Origin: JBIICI01 sp044238935
GTDB taxonomy: Bacteria; Pseudomonadota; Alphaproteobacteria; Micavibrionales; Micavibrionaceae
Direction of reading: 5' to 3'
Assembly (NCBI GenBank): GCA_044238935.1
Contig: JBIICI010000005.1
Span: 1 to 64,000, forward strand
DNA length: 64,000 bases
This document shows positions 7,581 through 16,821 of the stretch, piece by piece. A program made the translations under genes and the position numbers. Positions within the stretch are counted from its first letter, which is position 1. Each line of letters starts with the position of its first letter. Under the pieces are notes generated by a model. It ran no database searches. It was not told the DNA's origin and saw only the letters and a program-made list of their open reading frames with translations.

Positions 7581-10106
7581 ATGATAAAAACACAAGATTT
7601 ATTAGAGTCCTTGCGCGAAGCCGTCACCACCCTGAATGAGCGTCAGCATTTTGATAACGGCAAAGAATTTCGCCCCACGCAACACCAAGCCCTAAAGGCC
7701 TATAAGGCAGATTTATACACAGATCAGCTTTCTGATGAAGAAAAGATAAAAGGCTTTTTCAAACTCCCGACTGGGGTTGGTAAAACCGCGATCTTTGTTG
7801 GAATCATTGCAGAAATGATGAAAGCTTTAAAGAAACGCGGCATTGAGCCTAAAATCGGTGTTGTTGTTCCCGTTATCACGTTACTGAATCAAACGTTGGG
7901 TTCTTTTGCTAAGTTTGCCCCTAGCACAAAAAACCTTATCGGTCTTTATGGTGATGGAAACAAGGATGCAGATCAACCCATCACCATTATGACTTATGAT
8001 GGATGGTATGATTTGACGAAGGCGGGCGTCTTTGGTTCTCATAACCTTCATATCTTGATTTCTGATGAATCCCACAGGGGGACATCTGAACGACGGATCG
8101 AAGCCATTTTAGGGGCTTATGATAGCCGCACCATCCAGCTTGCCTTTACAGCGACCTCTCATTTCAATGAGGGAAAATCTGTTGAATCCACGCATAAAAG
8201 AAAAATCTTTGAAAAATCGCTTTATGACGCAGTGATGGATAAGGAGCTGGCCTCTTATATCCATGTCCAAGAATATGGCATATGTGCACAACCTACGAAA
8301 TGGATGTTATCCGAAGAATTTAACGAGGCCTCTAATGAAGAAAAGTCGAAAGAGCGACGCCATCTGAAAAAAAGGGCGTGGAATCATGAGATTAAGAAAA
8401 TCTATCTTAATGGTCGCGATCAAATCACAAACGATCCCTTTACAGATAACCAAACAGGGTTTTTCGTCAACGGCATTTCTCAGGCTAATCATTTAGAAAA
8501 ATTACTCAATAGCGATCCTGAGCTGCAAAGGCGTGCTGCCGAACAGGGTTATGAGGGGGTTGCCTTAACCATTCACTCTCGTCTATCCCCAAATGAACAA
8601 AAACGTAGACTTAAGGCCTATAAAGCTGGCAAATATATGGCCATTATCGGTGATGAAAAGTTTAAGGAGGGCTTTGACCATCCCCCCATGAAAACTGTAT
8701 TTGATTCGCCGCGATCCTCCGCTGTGGACAAGGAACAAATCATCGGGCGTGGCGCGCGCAAATGGTGGAATGAGAAAAAGCAGCGTTGGGAAGGGATGAC
8801 GATTATCGATACATTCCTTTATATTGGCGATCCAGACAAAAAGAAACAGGCTCTCAATCGAGAAAGAGCCATATCAGAAACTATCTTTTCTATAAAAATT
8901 CTGGGCGCTACAAATGTCTTAGGGCCAGAAGCTCCTAAAACACAAAATAAACCTGTAAAATCTAAGGGTAATGGCGGTAACTGGGATGAAGATGTTTTAA
9001 GAGATGACCCAAACCTAGAATGTTACATCACCGAAGAAGAAACCCACATCATCAGTGCCGATATTTCAAGAATAGCCAAGGAGCATATTATTGAGATTAC
9101 GGAGGAGATGTATGCGGAGTTGAGGGAGGAGGTTGAGCGGACTGGGATTGGAGGAACAAGATTCTATACTCTTCTACAAAAAAGATGGCCAAAAAACTTA
9201 TCACCTAATATTATAACTCCAATTGTCCGTGGAGAGCAACAATCCATTAGTAAAGATCATTGGGAATGGATTATGGAACAATACAAATCTTTTGATACAA
9301 TTGTTCCCACCAGAAAAATTAGAATTACTACAGAAATGCGTAATGAGTTTGAACACCAAGTTGAAAGAACGGGTATTAAAGCCCACGTATTCCACGATCA
9401 TTTTAAAGAGGAATGGCCTAAAGGTTTATCTCCTCAACTTATAAATAGGATTCTTTCTGGAGACGCAAAATCAATTCTCAAGGATCACTGGGAATGGATT
9501 ATGGAACATTATAAATCGTTTGATACAATCACCCCTATGACGAGAATTGAAATTACTCCAAAGATGCGTAATGAGTTTAAACATCAAGTTGAAAGAACAG
9601 CTATCAAATCTATAACATTTAATAAGCGTTTCAAAAAAAACTGGCCTAACGGATTATCTCCAAGAATTGTAGGGGATATTATTTCAGGAAAAGCAAAATC
9701 AATTGTCAAGGATCATTGGGAATGGATTATGGAACATTACAAATCGTTTGATACAGTTGCCCCTATGACAAGAATTGAAATCACCTCAAAAATGCTCAGT
9801 GAACTTGAATATCACGTAGAGAGGACGAATATTAAAGACTCCTTGCTCCATGATCGTTTCAAAAAAGTGTGGCCTGAAGGTTTATCTGCAAAAATTATAG
9901 CCGCGATACGTAGACAAGATACAAAAACCCTCCCTGAACCCCACTGGAATTTCATCATAGAAACCTATGCCTCCCTCCCCGATGCAAAACCAAAGCTAAA
10001 GGGCAAGCTATCAACTGCCTTTGATACCGCACAGGCACAAAATGAGATTGAGGAAACACAAGCTAAGGCAACAAAACCGCAACACCTTCAAAATCGGCAA
10101 CCCTAA
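7581..10106 (+). CDS. SF2 helicase with four C-terminal HTH-like repeats (copy B)
   Basis: 841 residues, a paralogue of the preceding gene with the same plan: RPTQHQAL (31-38), Walker A PTGVGKTA (63-70), DESH (162-165), AFTAT (188-192), FKEGFD (361-366), IIGRGARKWW (387-396). Four repeats of 76 residues span 506-798, with VERTxI, a central W-P, GLSPxxI and DHWEWIMEHYKSFD. These repeats differ more from one another than those of copy A. The last 47 residues (YASLPDAKPKLKG to QNRQP) nearly match those of copy A. A ribosome-binding site (AGGATAAGAAAAG) precedes the ATG. The 24-bp gap from copy A implies one operon. It may act with copy A as a heteromer or as a second specificity; this is inference. 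Confidence 0.8.
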   Translation: MIKTQDLLESLREAVTTLNERQHFDNGKEFRPTQHQALKAYKADLYTDQLSDEEKIKGFFKLPTGVGKTAIFVGIIAEMMKALKKRGIEPKIGVVVPVITLLNQTLGSFAKFAPSTKNLIGLYGDGNKDADQPITIMTYDGWYDLTKAGVFGSHNLHILISDESHRGTSERRIEAILGAYDSRTIQLAFTATSHFNEGKSVESTHKRKIFEKSLYDAVMDKELASYIHVQEYGICAQPTKWMLSEEFNEASNEEKSKERRHLKKRAWNHEIKKIYLNGRDQITNDPFTDNQTGFFVNGISQANHLEKLLNSDPELQRRAAEQGYEGVALTIHSRLSPNEQKRRLKAYKAGKYMAIIGDEKFKEGFDHPPMKTVFDSPRSSAVDKEQIIGRGARKWWNEKKQRWEGMTIIDTFLYIGDPDKKKQALNRERAISETIFSIKILGATNVLGPEAPKTQNKPVKSKGNGGNWDEDVLRDDPNLECYITEEETHIISADISRIAKEHIIEITEEMYAELREEVERTGIGGTRFYTLLQKRWPKNLSPNIITPIVRGEQQSISKDHWEWIMEQYKSFDTIVPTRKIRITTEMRNEFEHQVERTGIKAHVFHDHFKEEWPKGLSPQLINRILSGDAKSILKDHWEWIMEHYKSFDTITPMTRIEITPKMRNEFKHQVERTAIKSITFNKRFKKNWPNGLSPRIVGDIISGKAKSIVKDHWEWIMEHYKSFDTVAPMTRIEITSKMLSELEYHVERTNIKDSLLHDRFKKVWPEGLSAKIIAAIRRQDTKTLPEPHWNFIIETYASLPDAKPKLKGKLSTAFDTAQAQNEIEETQAKATKPQHLQNRQP
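9096..9974 (+). repeat. four 228-bp coding repeats in helicase B
   Basis: Units begin at 9096, 9324, 9552 and 9780, all 76 codons, the last shorter. The scaffold (ITxxMxxEF, VERTxI, FxxxWPxGLSPxxI, DHWEWIMExYKSFD) is constant. The residues between VERT and W-P, and around SPxxI, vary. The first unit resembles the first unit of copy A, and the last ends like the last of copy A, so the end units are shared while inner units were amplified separately. Confidence 0.85.
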
Positions 10107-10192
10107 ACCCCTAATTGCCAATCCTATTATTTCGCGGTAAAAACAAACTCTAGCTTGGCTTTTATCATCTCATGTGCACCTATAAACCCCTC

Positions 10193-10225
10193 TCACCTCA
10201 AAGTGTCCCCTGCGCTTTGAGGTGA
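10193..10225. terminator. bidirectional terminator stem-loop
   Basis: TCACCTCAAAG - 11-nt loop - CTTTGAGGTGA is a perfect 11-bp stem in the 153-bp gap between the convergent helicase B (plus) and acyl-CoA synthetase (minus). CCCCT before and AGGGG after could extend it. There is a short A/T-rich flank but no long T-run. Confidence 0.6.
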
Positions 10226-10259
10226 AAATCTATAGGGGGCTATTCAAACAATATTAAAC

Positions 10260-11906
10260 TTATTGCGCCCCTTCTTCTGATAAAATCATTTTCCGTGATA
10301 ATTTTCCGATCATAGTCTTAGGCAAGGGGGTATTGCGAAATTCGATTACACGGGGAATTTCAGTGGCGGATAGGTGATCTTTCAGGAATTCTTTTAGCTC
10401 CGCCTCCGATGCACTCATGCCGCTTTTGAATTTAATCCATGCCTTGGCCACTTCACCGCGCTGCGGGTCAGGGATGCCAGCAACAATGCATTCCTCAACG
10501 GCTTTGTGTTTATAAATGGCCTCTTCCACTTGACGGGGATAGACATTATAGCCATTGATCAAAATCAAATCTTTAATCCGATCCACAATGGTGAAATAGC
10601 CGTCCTCGTCTTTCACCGCCACATCGCCGGTGCGTAAATAACCATTCATCATCGTTGCGGCGGTGGCGTTTGGGTTATTCCAGTATCCTTTCATAATCTG
10701 CGCCCCTTTGGCACAGAGTTCGCCTTTTTGCCCTGTGGGAACTTCCGCATCAGGATGATTTAAATCCATCAATCGAATATCTGTATCGGGCAGCGCCGTG
10801 CCGATTGTGCCTGCGCGGTTATCTTTGGGAGAATTTAGCGTGAGGACAGGGCTCGCCTCTGTTAAGCCATACCCTTCTAAAATCACCGCGCCTGTACGGG
10901 CTTCAAAGCTCTTTTTGACCTCCAGCGGCAGTGGAGCACCACCTGAAACGCAATATTGCAGCGATTTTAAGTCATACCGATCAATAGAGTCACAATGTGT
11001 CATGGCATTTAAAATCGCTGGCACAGCCGCAAAAAACAACGGCTGTTCACGATCAATGATTTTTAAGGTTTGGATTAAGTCAAAGCGCGGCGTGGTAATG
11101 ATTTGCAATCCCATGCGTAAACTTAAATTCAATGTGGCGGTCATTGCAAACACATGAAAAAACGGCAGCACTGCCACCATTTTATGCCCTGCCCCATCTG
11201 TAACCTCAGGCAAGCAAAGGCGGCATTGTTCGGTATTTGTTAATAAATTAGAATGCGTCAACATCGCCCCCTTGGGAACACCCGTCGTGCCGCCTGTATA
11301 TTGCAGCAACGCCACATCATTTAAGGGGTCAATATCGGGCATCGCCCAAGGGTGATTTGTATCCAGCAAGGTTTGAAGATCAATCACGCGATCATTGCGG
11401 GTGATCTTGGCGCATTGCGCATGCTTGAAAATGGGAAATAATACATTCTGCGGAAAAGGAAGCTCTTGAGGAAACGGGGCGATAATCACACCCTCCAGCC
11501 CTGTATCATTGGCATCCAATATAATTTTTAATTTATCCCATGTTAAACACAGATCAAAACTGACCATAAAGCGCGTGCCACTATCGGTAATTTGATGCCG
11601 CAATTCCTGTACTGCATAAAGCGGATTGTAATTCACCACAATCCCCCCCGCCTTTAAAATCCCGTAATAAGCAATGATATAAAGCGCACTATTGGGCAGC
11701 ATCACACCCACGCGATCCCCCTTGTTGACCCCCAGCGCCTGCAGCCCTGCAGCAAAAACATTTGAACGTTCATCCAATTCCGCAAAGGATGTGATTTTTC
11801 CTAAAAAGTTCAACGCAGGCGCATCACCCCATTGATCTGCGGCATTTTGAAGGAGTGTATAAAGAGGGGCAGGTTTGATACACATAATCAAAAAAATAAT
11901 CCCCAT
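10260..11906 (-). CDS. fadD: long-chain acyl-CoA synthetase (AMP-binding)
   Basis: 548 residues. It activates a fatty acid with ATP to an acyl-adenylate and then an acyl-CoA thioester. The P-loop signature YTGGTTGVPKGAMLTH is present, followed by the adenylate-binding GYGLTEASPV, the YLRTGDVA aspartate and a C-terminal DRIKDLILINGYNVYP with the late lysine in PKTMIGKLSRK. The length matches the FadD/LCFA family. A second in-frame ATG at 11885 (MCIKPAPLYTLL) could be the true start; neither ATG has a strong ribosome-binding site. It is a single gene convergent with the helicases. Exact chain-length preference cannot be read; a related ligase for another carboxylate is possible. Confidence 0.85.
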   Translation of the reverse strand: MGIIFLIMCIKPAPLYTLLQNAADQWGDAPALNFLGKITSFAELDERSNVFAAGLQALGVNKGDRVGVMLPNSALYIIAYYGILKAGGIVVNYNPLYAVQELRHQITDSGTRFMVSFDLCLTWDKLKIILDANDTGLEGVIIAPFPQELPFPQNVLFPIFKHAQCAKITRNDRVIDLQTLLDTNHPWAMPDIDPLNDVALLQYTGGTTGVPKGAMLTHSNLLTNTEQCRLCLPEVTDGAGHKMVAVLPFFHVFAMTATLNLSLRMGLQIITTPRFDLIQTLKIIDREQPLFFAAVPAILNAMTHCDSIDRYDLKSLQYCVSGGAPLPLEVKKSFEARTGAVILEGYGLTEASPVLTLNSPKDNRAGTIGTALPDTDIRLMDLNHPDAEVPTGQKGELCAKGAQIMKGYWNNPNATAATMMNGYLRTGDVAVKDEDGYFTIVDRIKDLILINGYNVYPRQVEEAIYKHKAVEECIVAGIPDPQRGEVAKAWIKFKSGMSASEAELKEFLKDHLSATEIPRVIEFRNTPLPKTMIGKLSRKMILSEEGAQ

Positions 11907-12041
11907 TTTTTAGGTTATCTAAGATATTATATTATATCATGAAATAACTTACCAATTTATAAAAAATATGACATTTTGCTTGCGAATAACGTTCTTTTTT
12001 CATATAACACGAGAGCGGTAAAAATATAAATTGAAAAGTAA

Positions 12042-13760
12042 ATGACCACAGATACAAACCCACTCCTTATTACATATTTATCAAAAAACAATATTCCTGA
12101 TTTTGATAAAATCAATCTTGATCATTTCTTACCTGCTTTAGATTATGCGATCTCAGAAGCTCGTGGCAAAATTCATGATATTATTGATCAAGAAGGATGT
12201 AAGAAATTTAAGGATGTTGTCATTCCCCTTACACAAGCGATGGAATTATTCAATGACATATTTAATATTTATTCTGTCTATCCATTACTAAACACACATC
12301 TATTCACAACAGATCTTCATAGGGAAATTCAGAAAAAATCCAGAGAATTTCGGATAGAAATATACACCAACCCCATGCTTTTTTCCCTTATGAATACCAT
12401 CAGAAATGAAGATTATTCAATAGAGGAAGGAGATGGCGTATTATTTTACGCACATTACAATCTTTTTTTAGAACATGGCGTTCTTTTAAACAATCATGAA
12501 AAAGAAGAAATATACGCTATCGATCAAGAAATTGAATCCTTGAAAACCATTTTCACAAACGCCTCTCTTAATTCCAATTATCCGCAAGATAATCAAAAAA
12601 CAGCGGCGCTTTTAAACATTATCGCGCTTCAAAATCATAAAAGCAAAATCTTTAATTTACATCGTAACCCTTTATTGGATAGAACCATTGGTCATCATGA
12701 AACCATTCAGAGATTTATTTTTGATTATATCAACGAAAACAAAAGACAATATCTAAAACAAGAAGAAGAAAATGGCTTAGAAAACAACATAAGTACAGAT
12801 CAAATCACCCCCTATTTTGAGATCAAGGCAACAGTCACGGGGATCATCGCCCATTTTGAAAGATTATTTAATCTTTCAATCATAAAAAATGATCATGCCC
12901 CAAAATATCATCAGGATACGAAATTATTTGAGGTTTACGAACAAGATGGCCGTTTTTTAGGCGGCTTCTATTTAGATCTATATAAACGCCCTCAAAAGGC
13001 AGAAAATCCATATTGCACAGAAATTATAAAACAAGGGCAATATAAAGGACATGATCGAAGACCCATCATGCTTATTTCTTGCCGCATACAAAAACCAGAA
13101 GATGAAAACACGCCTTTATTGCTAACATATGACGACGTAAAAACCATTTTGCATGAAATGGGACACGCCATGCACGCCATTTTCTCAGAAACCAAACATC
13201 AGGTGCGCTCAGGCTTTAATGGATTCAAAGATTTTTGTGAAACCCATGCTTTTTTACAAGAAAAATGGGCGTACGAACCCGAAACGCTTCGGTCTTTCGC
13301 AAGACATTATCAAACAGGCAATTTAATCCCCACAGAAATGATAGAACATCTTCGAAAACAAGATGAAAAAAATGAGCCCCTATTCAATATATACAGAATT
13401 ATTCCCATTGCTTTAGAAACGATGCTGTATCACGAAACAATCTCTATGAATTTGTCCGAACATAACCACCCAAAATTTGAACAAAACGTTTTAGAATATT
13501 TTGGCTTACCCCAAAATGTTGACAACATTATTGAAAAAGGCGGCCTTGATCACATATTCACCATGGATTACCAAAGCATAGGTTACAGCCACGCCCTCGG
13601 GCAAGTTGTGGCAAATATGATCTTTAAAAAATTTCAAGCAGACGGTTTATACAATCCACATACCGCACAATGCTATAGGAAAGAAATGTTAGCAACAGGA
13701 GGCAGCAAGCATCCCACGATTTTATATAAAAATTTTATGGGAACACCGTTAAGTTTATAA
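12042..13760 (+). CDS. divergent M3-family metallopeptidase
   Basis: 572 residues, a shorter paralogue of the oligopeptidase at 14771. The zinc motif HEMGH lies at residues 371-375, with the third-ligand region DFCE about 25 residues on, so zinc binding should be kept. About 100 residues of the helical part between EIYAIDQEIESLK and the QITPYFEIK segment are missing relative to the paralogue. The C-terminal substrate-binding loop also differs: the usual AGxYSYxWA tyrosine stretch reads YSHALGQVVANMIF. M3 enzymes cleave short cytoplasmic peptides. Specificity is probably altered. The gene is AT-richer than its paralogue, and its start was chosen at the first ATG; no strong ribosome-binding site was seen. 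Confidence 0.75.
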   Translation: MTTDTNPLLITYLSKNNIPDFDKINLDHFLPALDYAISEARGKIHDIIDQEGCKKFKDVVIPLTQAMELFNDIFNIYSVYPLLNTHLFTTDLHREIQKKSREFRIEIYTNPMLFSLMNTIRNEDYSIEEGDGVLFYAHYNLFLEHGVLLNNHEKEEIYAIDQEIESLKTIFTNASLNSNYPQDNQKTAALLNIIALQNHKSKIFNLHRNPLLDRTIGHHETIQRFIFDYINENKRQYLKQEEENGLENNISTDQITPYFEIKATVTGIIAHFERLFNLSIIKNDHAPKYHQDTKLFEVYEQDGRFLGGFYLDLYKRPQKAENPYCTEIIKQGQYKGHDRRPIMLISCRIQKPEDENTPLLLTYDDVKTILHEMGHAMHAIFSETKHQVRSGFNGFKDFCETHAFLQEKWAYEPETLRSFARHYQTGNLIPTEMIEHLRKQDEKNEPLFNIYRIIPIALETMLYHETISMNLSEHNHPKFEQNVLEYFGLPQNVDNIIEKGGLDHIFTMDYQSIGYSHALGQVVANMIFKKFQADGLYNPHTAQCYRKEMLATGGSKHPTILYKNFMGTPLSL

Positions 13761-13902
13761 ACACCACAAAGATATAGCCCACGCCCTACAAAATGATTAT
13801 AAAATCGTGCGCTATAAAAGGGTTGCTGAGTGGCGCGTAGCCTGCATGGCGTTTGAACGCAGACATAAAATGCGTGCCTTAGCTATAGAGAAATTTCTTT
13901 AA
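13756..13902 (+). pseudogene. possible C-terminal gene fragment
   Basis: In the gap after the M3 gene a frame without its own start reads DIAHALQNDYKIVRYKRVAE and ends RHKMRALAIEKFL before a stop at 13900-13902. Its composition looks like real protein, but I recognise no family. It may be the tail of a gene whose front was lost. It overlaps the M3 stop by a few bases. Confidence 0.25.
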
Positions 13903-13926
13903 AAAATGGCTGCGCCATATATATCA

Positions 13927-14595
13927 TTAAGACGGCATACGTTTCACCAATTCAAGAAGAGCACCTATATTATCAACAATAATATGCGTTGAGGGATTTT
14001 TTGTAGCTTCGTTATTAAAATGATTGCGTAAGAAATGAGCCGCGGGGCTGTCTTTGCCCATGGCCACAGGGATTATCGTATATGGACATAAATTCTTGGC
14101 ATTGATAGCAACCTGCATATCAACATCCATATCCCCCACCATTAAAATAATATCACCTCTCTTATTTTCAAAATGAATATCAGTGATACTCTCCAGCAAT
14201 CGTTCAGGATCAGGTTTTTTTGAATCAAAAGAAACGACGTTAAACTTCTCTTTTAGCCCAAAATGGCGTAATATACGCTCACCCCATTCTGGATGATTAT
14301 TACTGAGAATAGCTGTTTTTATATTCATTTCCTTTGATTTATCCAGCAATTTAATGGTATCTTTATGAGGTTTTCCAGAGAGAATTGATAAAACGGCCTT
14401 TTTATATGCGCCAGAAATATGAAAATCTGGACATATCTGATTTTTGATGTTTTTTACTGTGACATAAAAAACATTGAGGCTATCCAAAATTAATTTTAAC
14501 ATAGGTACAAATTTCTTTACCATCCACCCCCTTTTTTTAGAGAATTCCGTGATTGTGCCATCATAATCAAAGACAATCAGGATTGGTTTTTTCAT
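13927..14595 (-). CDS. HAD-superfamily phosphatase
   Basis: 222 residues from the ATG that follows GGAGAC at a 6-nt spacing; the frame is open further upstream but that start is less likely. All four HAD motifs are visible: DYDGT (D10 nucleophile, D12 acid/base), AILSNNH (motif II Ser), KKPDPE (motif III Lys) and VGDMDVDM (motif IV acidic pair). A helical cap lies between motifs I and II. It is closest in plan to phosphoglycolate phosphatase-like enzymes (Gph), but the substrate is uncertain. It lies between two M3 peptidase genes on the opposite strand. Confidence 0.7.
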   Translation of the reverse strand: MKKPILIVFDYDGTITEFSKKRGWMVKKFVPMLKLILDSLNVFYVTVKNIKNQICPDFHISGAYKKAVLSILSGKPHKDTIKLLDKSKEMNIKTAILSNNHPEWGERILRHFGLKEKFNVVSFDSKKPDPERLLESITDIHFENKRGDIILMVGDMDVDMQVAINAKNLCPYTIIPVAMGKDSPAAHFLRNHFNNEATKNPSTHIIVDNIGALLELVKRMPS

Positions 14596-14770
14596 GGCTA
14601 TGTCTCCCGTTTTGTATAAATATAAATTATATTGTTTTTCCATTTCTTATAGATATAAAACACAATCTGTCAAATAAAAAACTTTAAATAAACATGCTGT
14701 TTGACTTGTATGCTTACAATCAATATCCTATCTTTAAATACAAATCTCTCACTATAAAGCAGCTGAAATC

Positions 14771-16819
14771 ATGTCCTCTAACAACCCTCTCCTCTCCCTA
14801 TCCACCCTCCCCAATCTTGCGCCGATGTTTGATCGCATTGAAAATGCGCATTATTTACCCGCGGTGGAGGAAGGGTTGAAGCAAGCGCGTGCCAATATTC
14901 AGGCGATTAAGGACAGCACAGACGCCCCCACATTTTTAAATACGATTGTGGCGATGGAGGTCGCCAGCGATATATTGGATAATGCCACAGGCATCTTTTA
15001 TGCGAATCTCTATGCCAATGGTAATGATGAGATGCAGGAAATATCCTTAAAAATCAGCCCACTTTTATCGGAATTTTCAAATGACATTGCCCAAGACCCT
15101 ATTTTATTTCAACGGGTGAAAATATTGTATGAATCCATAGATGATTTGAATTTAACCACTGAGGAACACACGATTCTGACCGACAGCTATCGCGGTTTTG
15201 TTAGGGGGGGGGCGTTATTATCTGATGATGATAAAGAAACATTACGCAGTATCAATAATCAGCTTTCTATCCTGCCGCTGCAATTCATGGAAAATGTTAC
15301 AAAATCCGTTGAATCCTATAACTTAAACTTGCTCAACTCAGATCGCCTAAAGGGCGTGCCTGAGATGATCATCCAACAAGCCCAAGAAGAGGCGCAATCC
15401 AGAGGGCAAGAGGGATGGACATTAACATTAGACTTGCCCCTGTATATGCCCATCTTGCAATATGCCGATGATCGTGAATTGCGCCGCGAATTATGGATTG
15501 CCTATTCCAACAAAGCCAATCATGGGGAATTCAGCAATGCGGATAATATCCGCCAAATTGTAAAACTGCGTCACCAGCGCGCGCAACTCTTGGGCTATAA
15601 AACCCACGCCGATTATGTGTTGGAAGAACGCATGGCGAAAAATCCCGAAACTGTCTTTGATTTCTTAGAAGATTGCATTAATCGTTATAAACCCAAAGCC
15701 ACCCAAGAATTGGCAATTTTAAAAGAATTTGCCGCCAAACAGGGGCTGGAAGATGACATTCAACCTTGGGATTTAAGCTATTACAGCGAAAAATTAAAAC
15801 ATGCCACACTGGATTTTAACGAAGAGGAATTGCGCCCCTATTTCGAAGTCGATGCCACGCTAAAAGGTGTATTTGCGCATTTTGAAAAATTATTTGCGGT
15901 GCGCTTTACGCCCAATCTTGATCTGCCAACCTATCATCCTGATGTGAAAGCCTTTGATGTTCACGCCGAAGATGGCAGATTTTTGGGAAATTTATACACA
16001 GATATGCACCCTCGAAAAGGGAAAAGACATGGAGCGTGGTGCAGAAGCTATCGTGATCAAGGTCTTTATGCAGGGCAAGTCCGCCATCCCATTAAATCAA
16101 TTGTATGTAACCTCACCAAACCTACCGCCGATGCGCCTGCGCTCATGACCCATGAAGAGGTTTTAACCATCTTTCATGAAATCGGTCACGCGATGCACGG
16201 CATTTTATCAAATGTCACCTATCGCAGTAAATCAGGCACCAGCGTATTATGGGATTTTGTTGAATTGCCTTCCCAAATCCAAGAAAATTGGGGCTATTGT
16301 GTTGAAACGTTAAATTTGTTTGCTAAACATTATCAAACGGGCGAAAATATTCCAGAATCCCTAATCCAAAAAATCCGCAATGCCAAATATTTTCATGTCG
16401 GGCTACAGGGTTTAAGACAAGCAAGCATGGGATTATTGGACATGATATGGCACAGCGACGTTAAAGATATTGATAAAACCGATATTAAAACATTCGAAGA
16501 AGAAGCCACAAAAAATTCACGCATCCTACCCCTTCACCCTCAAGCCGGCGCGGCATCCTACAGCTTCTCCCATATTTTTGCAGGCGGCTATAGTGCTGGT
16601 TTTTACAGCTATAAATGGGCAGAAGTTTTAGATGCCGATGTCTTTGCACGGTTTGAGAAGGAAGGGCTGTATAATACTGATCTTGCCCAATTATACAAAG
16701 ATCATATCTTAAGCCGTGGCGGTACAGAACATCCTGCAATCCTCTATAAAAACTTTATGGGACGCGATGCCGATAGCACCGCATTGTTTGAACGTGAGGG
16801 GTTAATAGGATCACAGTAA
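14771..16819 (+). CDS. M3-family oligopeptidase (oligopeptidase A / Dcp type)
   Basis: 682 residues, the usual length for PrlC/OpdA and Dcp. The zinc motif HEIGH at residues 469-473 is followed by WDFVELPSQ, which supplies the third zinc ligand (Glu). The C-terminal AGGYSAGFYSYKWAEV carries the substrate-binding tyrosines. The enzyme degrades short peptides in the cytoplasm, including cleaved signal peptides in known relatives. The start chosen is ATG 14771 (MSSNNPLLSLSTLP); no clear ribosome-binding site is seen. bioA begins 2 nt after its stop, so the two are probably cotranscribed. OpdA and Dcp cannot be told apart safely. Confidence 0.85.
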   Translation: MSSNNPLLSLSTLPNLAPMFDRIENAHYLPAVEEGLKQARANIQAIKDSTDAPTFLNTIVAMEVASDILDNATGIFYANLYANGNDEMQEISLKISPLLSEFSNDIAQDPILFQRVKILYESIDDLNLTTEEHTILTDSYRGFVRGGALLSDDDKETLRSINNQLSILPLQFMENVTKSVESYNLNLLNSDRLKGVPEMIIQQAQEEAQSRGQEGWTLTLDLPLYMPILQYADDRELRRELWIAYSNKANHGEFSNADNIRQIVKLRHQRAQLLGYKTHADYVLEERMAKNPETVFDFLEDCINRYKPKATQELAILKEFAAKQGLEDDIQPWDLSYYSEKLKHATLDFNEEELRPYFEVDATLKGVFAHFEKLFAVRFTPNLDLPTYHPDVKAFDVHAEDGRFLGNLYTDMHPRKGKRHGAWCRSYRDQGLYAGQVRHPIKSIVCNLTKPTADAPALMTHEEVLTIFHEIGHAMHGILSNVTYRSKSGTSVLWDFVELPSQIQENWGYCVETLNLFAKHYQTGENIPESLIQKIRNAKYFHVGLQGLRQASMGLLDMIWHSDVKDIDKTDIKTFEEEATKNSRILPLHPQAGAASYSFSHIFAGGYSAGFYSYKWAEVLDADVFARFEKEGLYNTDLAQLYKDHILSRGGTEHPAILYKNFMGRDADSTALFEREGLIGSQ

Positions 16820-16821
16820 CA

